DNA from: Phycisphaeraceae bacterium
GTDB lineage: Bacteria > Planctomycetota > Phycisphaerae > Phycisphaerales > Phycisphaeraceae
Length of the DNA stretch: 6,141 nucleotides
Assembly: GCA_020851395.1 (NCBI GenBank)
Contig: JADZCW010000067.1
Span: forward strand, 1 to 6,141
Reading direction: 5' to 3'
Part shown: piece after piece, positions 1-6,141 of the stretch
Layout of the letters: every line of letters starts with the position of its first letter
How positions within the stretch are numbered: position 1 is the stretch's first letter
The notes under the pieces: model-generated
The model's database searches: none
Told to the model about the DNA's origin: nothing
Seen by the model: the letters and a program-made list of their open reading frames with translations, nothing else
Translations under genes and position numbers: made by a program

Positions 1-1118
1 CCCGCCGGCTCCCCGTGGCCAGTGGCTTTGTTCACTTCGTCCAACCTTTGATCACCAGCTCCTTCAAGCTCGGAGGCAGCGGCGCCCTCTACGGCACCCT
101 CGTCCGCGACGAGGCCACCGGCATCTACTGCCGCCCCGGCATCGGCTATCAGACCATCGACCTGACCATCCACGTCAAGCATCCGACCGGCGACGAGAAG
201 ACCTACCACTATCAGGGCGTCCGCGACCGCGACTACGCGCCGGCCGTCCTGGCCGTGGCAGCCTTGCAGAGCCTCGAGGCCCTGCACTCGCCACCGGCCG
301 ACAACACCGTCCTGATGACCGGAAGCGTGACCTACGACGGCGGCCGCGTCCTGCACATCCGTGAGGTCATGCCCCAGGCCGGCAGCCCCGACGTGGTAGC
401 CCCCCTGCTCATGCCCGCCAGAAGCCTGATCGAGAACCCCTTCGAGCTGGTGATGCCCCTCTCGTCCGAGCTGACCATCGAGGTCCTGCCCCGTGTCGAT
501 TCCGCCGAGTTGATCGACGCCCAGCCCGACGCCCTGAAGGTCGACGCAGGCAAGTCCCTGGGCATCACCCTGCGCCTCGAGCCCTACCACCAGCCCACGC
601 GCACGATGCGCGTCGCCATGCCCATCCCCGCCGATCTGCCTCCCGGCGAGTACGAGATCCAGGTCGGCAGCGCCGACGCCTTTTCCCGCCAGCTCATCGC
701 CAGCCGGCCCCACCTCTCCGAGCCGCGCAACATCGACGACCTGTTCCGCTCGCTCCAGACCATCCTCTCCATCCCCGCCGACGAGCTCTACCTGACCATG
801 AGCCTGCCCTACCAGGGCATGTCCGTGGGCTCGACCGAGCTGCCGAACCTGCCCTCGAGCCGGGCCGCCCTGCTCGCGCCGCTGACCGAGTCGGCCCAGG
901 CCGGCGAGGTCCGCTCCTTCCAGACCCGCCGCTACCCGCTGGGCCTGGTCATCAGTGGCGCCAAGACCATCACCATCCAGGTCCGCTCGCCCAACGCGCC
1001 CGCCGGCGCCGAGCACGAGGTCCAGACCCACCTGCCGACCGACGGCCAGCCCGGCTCGCACGAACCGAACGCGCCAACCCAGAAACCCGCCGACCACCCA
1101 GGCCATGAGGAGCCCTGA
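1..1118 (+). CDS. C-terminal part of a SpoIVB peptidase S55-like protein (5' partial)
   Basis: The frame is open to the left edge (first full codon at 3), so this is the tail of a longer protein with 371 visible residues. The GTG at 15 is probably internal: codons before it fit the same frame, and a bare GTG start would lack a ribosome site or signal peptide. The first 50 or so residues (GFVHFVQPLITSSFKLG, then a GTLVRDEATGIY stretch) resemble the end of the S55 domain as I remember it from bacterial homologues, where a GYIHTVYP-type strand precedes SFKMGSP and a later DVSTGIAG-type strand. The catalytic His/Ser region would lie upstream, so peptidase activity cannot be judged. The middle is predicted beta-rich sequence with no cysteine cluster or membrane helix; the last 40 residues are a Pro/His/Glu-rich, probably disordered tail. 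The next gene begins one base after its stop, implying a shared transcript and perhaps a shared envelope role. The family call rests on remembered motifs; the role is unknown. Confidence 0.6.
   Translation, partial: RRLPVASGFVHFVQPLITSSFKLGGSGALYGTLVRDEATGIYCRPGIGYQTIDLTIHVKHPTGDEKTYHYQGVRDRDYAPAVLAVAALQSLEALHSPPADNTVLMTGSVTYDGGRVLHIREVMPQAGSPDVVAPLLMPARSLIENPFELVMPLSSELTIEVLPRVDSAELIDAQPDALKVDAGKSLGITLRLEPYHQPTRTMRVAMPIPADLPPGEYEIQVGSADAFSRQLIASRPHLSEPRNIDDLFRSLQTILSIPADELYLTMSLPYQGMSVGSTELPNLPSSRAALLAPLTESAQAGEVRSFQTRRYPLGLVISGAKTITIQVRSPNAPAGAEHEVQTHLPTDGQPGSHEPNAPTQKPADHPGHEEP
1107..1112 (+). promoter_or_regulatory. Ribosome binding site deciding the start of the propeller gene
   Basis: GAGGAG lies seven bases before the ATG at 1120, inside the last codons of the upstream gene. 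It favours 1120 over the in-frame ATG at 1105, which has no purine-rich site at a suitable distance and itself abuts this motif. The upstream stop TGA (1116-1118) falls between site and start, a layout typical of translational coupling. Confidence 0.7.
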
Positions 1119-1119
1119 C

Positions 1120-3834
1120 ATGCTCGTCCGCTCGACGCTCGATCGCCTGCCGCGCCTGACGCTCTGCGCCGCGGCCTGCGCCGCCGTGCTCGCCTCGCCG
1201 CTGGCCTGGGCCGTCCATCCCGCCTCCTGGCGCCACGTCACCGAGGAGGACTTCTCCGCCGGCGAGGTGCATAACGCCGTCGTCACCAGCTCCGGCCGCG
1301 TGCAGCTCTCCGCCGCCGCCGAGGAGGTCGCCGCCACCCCCGAAGACGCCACCATCTACTACGACCTCCAGCCCATGCCCGACGGCAAGGTCTACCTCGC
1401 CGCCGGCCCCGAGGCCCGCCTGCTCGTCGAAGAAAAAGGTCAGGTGCGCGAAATCGCCCACCTCACCGGGGCGGGGGAGCAGATCTTCTGCCTCGACCGT
1501 CTGGGCGACAAGCTCCTCGTCGGCATCAGCGGCGCTCACAGCCGCCTGGCCGTGCTCGAGGGTGACAAGCTCGTCGACCTCGTGAGCTTCGACACCCTGC
1601 CCGCGGACGAGGGGGAAACCTCCACCGACGAGCACGCGGACAAGGACAAGCCCACCGAGACCGCTGACACGCAATCCGCCGTCGTGCCCGAGGACGGCCC
1701 GCCCGACGGCACCGTCGCTGACCAGGGCAAGACGGCCGTTCGCTACGTCTGGGACCTGCTCGTCGACGGCAAGACCATCTACGTCGCCACCGGCGACCAG
1801 GGCCGCGTCCTGTGCGTCGTCGCCTCCGACAAGGATAAGCCCGCCGTCACCACCATCCTCAAGGCCAAGCAGCCCAACGTCCTGTGCCTGGGCCGCGACG
1901 ACGCCGGCAGGCTCTACGCCGGCACCGACCAGGACGGTCTGGTCTATCGCCTCACGCCCCCCGCCCCCGCCAAGAAGGATGCCGCCGATCACTGGTCCCC
2001 CTTCGTCCTCTACGACGCCAAGGAGCCCGAGGTCGCCGCGCTGCTGGTGACGCCCGACGGCGCCGTCTACGCCGGCACCGCCGACGCCGAACAGGCCAAG
2101 CCCGAGCGCATGACCGAGACAGGCGACGAGCTGACCGGCCAGCCCGAGCCCGAGGCCGCCACGCCCAGCGTTGACGAGATGCCCTCAACCGACGACGAAG
2201 AAATGCAGGCCGAAGAGATCACCCCTCCCACCACCGAAGCCCCCGCCGCCGAGATCGCCGCTCCGGCCGACGAAGCCGAGCCCACCGCCGCCCAGCGCGA
2301 TGAGCTCCGCCAAGAGATCCGCAAACGCCTCGATCAGGCCCGCGGCCAGCAGACCATGAAGGTCGCCTCCGGCTCCTCGCGTTCCGCCTCTCGCTCCTCC
2401 TCCGGGCCGTCGAAGTCCTCCAAGCCCGCCTCGCACAGCCGCTCCGCCGGCGGGTCCTCACGTCCCTCCTCCGGTGGATCCGACGAGGGCGGCAACGCCG
2501 TCTATCGCATCAAGCCCGACGGCCTGGTCACCGAGGTCTTCCGCGAATCGGTCATGATCCTGCGCCTGATGCCCGCCCCCGCCAGCATCGCCTCACCGTC
2601 CCCTGCCCCGGGCGGCGGGGACACGGGCGGATCATCTGACGCCAGCACTTTCCGCCTCCTCGTCGCCACCGGTAACGAGGGCCAGATCTACCTCGTCGAT
2701 CCCCAGACCGGCCAGAGCGCCATCCTCGCCGACCTCGACCCCCAGCAGATCCTGGCCATGGCCCCCATGCCCGCCAAAAAGAAAAACAAACTTCCGGGGG
2801 GTGATGTCCTGCTCGCCACAGCCAACCCCGCCCAGCTCCTGCGCCTCGGCGGCCGCTTCGCCGACCTGGGCAGCTTCACCAGCGACGTCCTCGACGCCGA
2901 GCAGGTCAGCCTCTGGGGCAAGATGGAAGTCTCCGTCTACAACCAGCCCGGCTCATCCGTCGCCGTCCAGACGCGCTCCGGCAACGCCGAGGACCCTGAC
3001 GCCGCCCCCTGGTCCGAATGGTCCGCCCCCGTCGAGCTCCAGCCCCGAGCCGGGATCGATAATCCCCTCCTGCCCTACAGCCTCAGCGTCGATGCTCCGC
3101 CCGCCCGCTTCCTCCAATACCGCCTGAACTTCACCAGCCAGGGCGACGCCACCGCCTCCATCGCCGGCGTCGAGATCCACTACGTCGCGCCCAACCAGAA
3201 ACCCGTCATCGACTCGCTCAAGAGCGAGTACCCCGAGTCCTCCTCCCGTGGCTCGGATGACAAGTCCAAGGATGAGCCTCGCTACAACCTCAAGCTCACC
3301 TGGGAGGCCTCCGACCCCAACGAAGACACCCTGACCTACCGCATCGAGTACCGGAGCAACCCCGCCGCCCCCTGGCTCGTCCTGGCCAAGGACCTGACCG
3401 ACACCGAGTACGAGTGGGACACCCGCCAGACCGCCGACGGCCGCTATCAGATCCGCCTGATCGCCGACGACCGATCCGACAACCCCGGCCCCATGGCCCT
3501 CTCGGCCAGCCGGATCGGCGACCCCGTGATCGTCGACAACACACCGCCGGCGATCAAGGACCTCAAGATCGACCCCTCCCCCCGCCAGGTCCGTCTGCAG
3601 GCCCATCTCGTCGACGCTGTAAGCGCCATCGCCGCCGTGCACTACCGCGTGGACTCCAGCCAGGAGTGGAAGCCCGTCCTGCCCGCCGACCTGATCTTCG
3701 ACTCGACAGAGGAGACCCTGGACGTTACCATGGCCGGGCTCCGGCCTGGAACCCGCGTGATCACCCTCCGGGTGGCCGACGCCTTGGGCAACGCCCTGTA
3801 CCAGACCCTCCAGGCCGACATGCCCCAGCGATAG
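1120..3834 (+). CDS. Exported beta-propeller protein with disordered inserts and C-terminal Ig/FN3-like domains
   Basis: The protein has 904 residues from the ATG at 1120. Residues 1-31 form a Sec-type signal peptide: an Arg-containing start, a hydrophobic Leu/Ala stretch and a probable cut after AWA. Residues about 40-600 contain repeats of the form aromatic/Val-x-A-T/G-G-x-x-G-x-hydrophobic (for example at 90, 219, 265, 316, 514 and 563), typical of a beta-propeller. Two low-complexity blocks interrupt it: an acidic, Thr-rich one at about 158-205 and a longer one at about 325-457, made of an acidic/Pro/Ala part, a charged helix (about 391-411) and a Ser/Arg/Gly-rich part (416-454). Residues 600-690 look like a beta-sandwich with a WSEWSAP motif; 691-805 resemble a fibronectin type III domain (DPNEDTLTYRIEYR), and 805-904 another Ig-like domain opening with DNTPP. 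There is no membrane helix after the signal, no lipobox and no catalytic motif that I recognise, so periplasmic or extracellular binding or scaffolding is inferred. It is coupled to the S55-like gene. rpmH follows 22 bases later. Confidence 0.8.
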   Translation: MLVRSTLDRLPRLTLCAAACAAVLASPLAWAVHPASWRHVTEEDFSAGEVHNAVVTSSGRVQLSAAAEEVAATPEDATIYYDLQPMPDGKVYLAAGPEARLLVEEKGQVREIAHLTGAGEQIFCLDRLGDKLLVGISGAHSRLAVLEGDKLVDLVSFDTLPADEGETSTDEHADKDKPTETADTQSAVVPEDGPPDGTVADQGKTAVRYVWDLLVDGKTIYVATGDQGRVLCVVASDKDKPAVTTILKAKQPNVLCLGRDDAGRLYAGTDQDGLVYRLTPPAPAKKDAADHWSPFVLYDAKEPEVAALLVTPDGAVYAGTADAEQAKPERMTETGDELTGQPEPEAATPSVDEMPSTDDEEMQAEEITPPTTEAPAAEIAAPADEAEPTAAQRDELRQEIRKRLDQARGQQTMKVASGSSRSASRSSSGPSKSSKPASHSRSAGGSSRPSSGGSDEGGNAVYRIKPDGLVTEVFRESVMILRLMPAPASIASPSPAPGGGDTGGSSDASTFRLLVATGNEGQIYLVDPQTGQSAILADLDPQQILAMAPMPAKKKNKLPGGDVLLATANPAQLLRLGGRFADLGSFTSDVLDAEQVSLWGKMEVSVYNQPGSSVAVQTRSGNAEDPDAAPWSEWSAPVELQPRAGIDNPLLPYSLSVDAPPARFLQYRLNFTSQGDATASIAGVEIHYVAPNQKPVIDSLKSEYPESSSRGSDDKSKDEPRYNLKLTWEASDPNEDTLTYRIEYRSNPAAPWLVLAKDLTDTEYEWDTRQTADGRYQIRLIADDRSDNPGPMALSASRIGDPVIVDNTPPAIKDLKIDPSPRQVRLQAHLVDAVSAIAAVHYRVDSSQEWKPVLPADLIFDSTEETLDVTMAGLRPGTRVITLRVADALGNALYQTLQADMPQR

Positions 3835-3856
3835 TCATCCCCGATTGGAGCGACCG

Positions 3857-4003
3857 ATGTCCACGCACTACCCCAAGAAGCAGAGCCGCCGCAAGCGTGT
3901 CCGTCACCTGGGCTTCCGCGCCCGCATGAAGACCACGCTCGGCCGCAAGACCATCAACCGCAAGCGCAAGGCCGGCCGCCGCATCAGCCCCACCGGCATC
4001 TAA
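3857..4003 (+). CDS. rpmH: 50S ribosomal protein bL34
   Basis: This small gene encodes 48 residues, very rich in Arg and Lys, and is too short for many gene finders. The core GFRARMKT (residues 19-26), followed by a GR at 29-30, NRKRKAGRR and a basic C-terminus, is the hallmark of bL34, a protein of the large ribosomal subunit that binds 23S rRNA. Length fits the family (about 44-50). The N-terminus (MSTHYPKKQSRRKR) replaces the usual MKRTYQPS-type opening but keeps the Tyr-Pro pair and the basic stretch. The start is supported by GGAG at 3847-3850, six bases before the ATG. The gene follows the propeller gene by 22 bases and is closed by the terminator at 4036-4065, so it may be the last gene of that transcript; I found no convincing promoter of its own. 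It is not next to rnpA, yidC or dnaA within this window, its commonest bacterial neighbours. Confidence 0.92.
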   Translation: MSTHYPKKQSRRKRVRHLGFRARMKTTLGRKTINRKRKAGRRISPTGI

Positions 4004-4035
4004 GCCTCCCGCTTCGGTCACATCGCAACACCCTC

Positions 4036-4065
4036 ACCGGGCCCCATTAGGCCCGGTTTTTTCTT
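4036..4065 (+). terminator. Intrinsic terminator after rpmH
   Basis: A perfect 8-bp GC-rich stem (ACCGGGCC at 4036-4043 with GGCCCGGT at 4050-4057) encloses the loop CCATTA and runs into six T (4057-4062), then CTT. It lies 32 bases after the rpmH stop and separates the upstream unit from enolase. Confidence 0.93.
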
Positions 4066-4085
4066 GCCCGTGTTGCCCCACAACG

Positions 4086-4115
4086 CGTCCTTTTTGGCTC
4101 CATTCGTCCTTTTTG
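4086..4115 (+). repeat. 11-bp direct repeat overlapping the eno promoter region
   Basis: CGTCCTTTTTG occurs at 4086-4096 and again at 4105-4115, a period of 19 bases, and each copy is followed within one or two bases by CT. The copies cover the -35 region and the bases just before the -10 hexamer of the candidate eno promoter. It could be a regulator site, or simply how the promoter elements arose by local duplication; sequence alone cannot decide. Confidence 0.6.
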
Positions 4116-4122
4116 CTAAACT
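4094..4122 (+). promoter_or_regulatory. Candidate sigma-70-type promoter of eno
   Basis: TTGGCT at 4094-4099 (4 of 6 to TTGACA) is 17 bases from TAAACT at 4117-4122 (4 of 6 to TATAAT), and TG at 4114-4115 gives an extended -10. This is the most AT-rich part of the gap between the rpmH terminator and eno. Initiation would fall near 4129, giving a leader of about 77 bases. Planctomycete promoters are poorly defined, so the call is tentative. Confidence 0.45.
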
Positions 4123-4146
4123 CCCCCCTCGGTACTCCCCCCCGAC

Positions 4147-4167
4147 GCCCGCCACCGCGTGACGGGC
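4147..4167 (+). other. Predicted hairpin in the eno 5' leader
   Basis: GCCCG (4147-4151) pairs with CGGGC (4163-4167); after a C-A mismatch, CAC pairs with GTG around the 3-base loop CGC. No T-run follows, so it is not a terminator, and it ends 26 bases before the GAGG ribosome site. It might stabilise the mRNA or be a chance structure in GC-rich DNA. Confidence 0.4.
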
Positions 4168-4205
4168 CCCGCCCTTATCCCCATTCTCCAAGAGAGGTTT
4201 TCCCG

Positions 4206-5498
<1,293 letters not shown>

Positions 5499-5533
5499 AA
5501 ACCCAGCCGCACCAACGACACAGCTCACCCAAG

Positions 5534-5564
5534 CCCAGGCATTGCCATGCCTGGGTTTTTTATT
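5534..5564 (+). terminator. Intrinsic terminator after eno
   Basis: A perfect 9-bp stem (CCCAGGCAT at 5534-5542 with ATGCCTGGG at 5547-5555) closes the 4-base loop TGCC and is followed by six T, then ATT. It begins 36 bases after the eno stop. Confidence 0.95.
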
Positions 5565-5623
5565 CCAGCATGTTGATGATACGCTCTTGTCAACGCTCAA
5601 TACCGAGCAGAGGAGCAGCGCCG

Positions 5624-6088
5624 ATGAGCAAGCCCAGACTCAAACGTCTACTCATCGGTTGCGCCTCACTCGTGGCCGCGTTCGTACTCGTCATCGTCGC
5701 CTTGATGGCCTTCTGGTTCTGGCATGGGGATCAGCGATGGAGCAAACCAGAAGCCGATCTCGTCAATCACGCCGCCACCCTCCAGCAGGACGTGTCGGCT
5801 CTCATCGCCGCCCACACCGCTGATGGTGTTAATCGCGTCGTCCGCCCCGCCGATCTGCCCGTTTCACTGCAGATCACCGGCCTGCAATATGCCGTTGTTC
5901 ACGCCGATTACGTAGCCCTGGTGATCTATACCAGTCCCGATACCCAATCAGGTTTCCGTATTTGGGCTGACAACCCCAACCCTGACTACGCCGACAAACC
6001 CACCGCGCTGCCATATGTGATGCGATTTCGCTACTGCGATGACGACCCCGACTCGCCCACCAACCGCGTCGAGTCGCAATGGGAATAG
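5624..6088 (+). CDS. Membrane-anchored protein of unknown function, possibly frameshifted near its 3' end
   Basis: As read, the protein has 154 residues. The ATG at 5624 is preceded by GAGGAG at 5610-5615, eight bases away, a better start than the open frame running back to 5570. Residues 3-8 are basic and 9-33 form one hydrophobic helix ending in an aromatic FWFW cluster, so the bulk (about 34-154) should face the periplasm. LIGC at 10-13 superficially fits a lipobox, but the hydrophobic stretch continues past the Cys and too little precedes it, so a membrane anchor is more likely. The rest is a mixed soluble domain: an amphipathic segment (about 40-60), then beta-rich sequence such as LQYAVVHADYVALVIYT and FRIWADN. 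I do not recognise the family. Codon use is somewhat looser than in eno or the propeller gene. The stop TAG at 6086-6088 may come from a one-base indel, because coding-like codons continue in the next frame. No clear promoter is visible between the eno terminator and the start. Confidence 0.75.
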   Translation: MSKPRLKRLLIGCASLVAAFVLVIVALMAFWFWHGDQRWSKPEADLVNHAATLQQDVSALIAAHTADGVNRVVRPADLPVSLQITGLQYAVVHADYVALVIYTSPDTQSGFRIWADNPNPDYADKPTALPYVMRFRYCDDDPDSPTNRVESQWE

Positions 6089-6141
6089 ATCCAGCTATAC
6101 CTACCCCGTATCCTTCTGCTACTTCCTCGGCGCCAGCAACC
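6087..6141 (+). other. Probable continuation of the preceding gene in a shifted frame (runs off the window)
   Basis: From 6087 the frame beginning AGA TCC AGC TAT ACC TAC has no stop to the window edge, and nearly every third base is C, matching the strong C-ending codon bias of the window. The other two forward frames lack that bias. The peptide (RSSYTYPVSFCYFLGASN) looks like a beta-strand and has no start codon or ribosome site of its own. Omitting the T at 6086 would join it directly to the preceding gene after its Trp-Glu. Confidence 0.55.

Noticed and set aside
955..1119. N-terminal extension of the propeller gene back to 955, or a start at the ATG at 1105
   Set aside because: The added residues are Pro/Arg/Thr-rich shadow sequence of gene 1 and would bury the signal peptide; the ribosome site at 1107-1112 supports 1120.
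970..1992. 340-codon minus-strand open frame opposite genes 1 and 2
   Set aside because: Low-complexity Gly/Val/Arg composition typical of an antisense shadow, and it crosses the junction of two well-supported + strand genes.
2365..2481. Ser/Arg-rich tract as a DNA-level tandem repeat array
   Set aside because: Serine and arginine codons recur but no constant repeat unit or period is visible; it is amino-acid low complexity, not a nucleotide array or CRISPR.
3830..3835. GATAGT as a -10 element for rpmH
   Set aside because: No -35-like sequence lies at a suitable distance, and the motif overlaps the stop of the preceding gene.
4113..4205. Longer enolase start with 31 extra residues
   Set aside because: The extension overlaps the promoter and leader, is Pro/Arg-rich, and lacks homology to enolase N-termini; GAGG at 4194-4197 fits the start at 4206.
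5573..5601. Promoter for the last gene with TTGATG as -35
   Set aside because: A hexamer at 17 bases' spacing (CTCAAT) matches only half of the -10 consensus, too weak to call.
5651..5662. Lipobox (LIGC) making the last gene a lipoprotein
   Set aside because: The hydrophobic helix continues some 20 residues beyond the Cys and only a few hydrophobic residues precede it, which fits a membrane anchor better.

Overview
The window is GC-rich DNA, densely coding, with every recognisable gene on the + strand and codons ending overwhelmingly in C or G. The style of the enolase, the exported beta-propeller protein with low-complexity inserts, and the S55-like protein all suggest a planctomycete, most likely of the Phycisphaerae. 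That assignment is inferred from protein character, since no 16S or other phylogenetic marker was tested.

Layout. (1) Positions 1-1118 hold the C-terminal part of a protein that resembles the region at and after the end of a SpoIVB-type (S55) peptidase domain; its N-terminus lies outside the window. (2) A single base separates its stop from the start of a 904-residue exported protein at 1120-3834. This protein has a signal peptide, beta-propeller-like repeats broken by long low-complexity inserts, and C-terminal beta-sandwich (Ig/FN3-like) domains. (3) Positions 3857-4003 encode ribosomal protein bL34 (rpmH), followed by a strong intrinsic terminator at 4036-4065. (4) The 4066-4205 leader carries a candidate promoter, an 11-bp direct repeat, C-tracts and a hairpin, and leads into enolase (eno, 4206-5498), which has every catalytic residue and its own terminator at 5534-5564. 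(5) A membrane-anchored protein of unknown function starts at 5624 and stops at 6088. The last 50 or so bases keep coding-like codon use in a shifted frame, so this reading frame may be broken by a one-base indel.

How the parts relate. Genes 1 to 3 look like one transcription unit ending at the first terminator, with genes 1 and 2 probably translationally coupled. Enolase looks like a separate single-gene unit, and the last gene begins another. Enolase (glycolysis) and bL34 (ribosome) are housekeeping genes; the two exported proteins probably act outside the cytoplasmic membrane, with unknown roles.

I do not see convincing evidence for a new defence, mobile or regulatory system here. The most useful leads are the apparent frameshift at the right edge, the large disordered insert placed inside one propeller repeat, and the location of rpmH away from its usual rnpA/dnaA neighbours.
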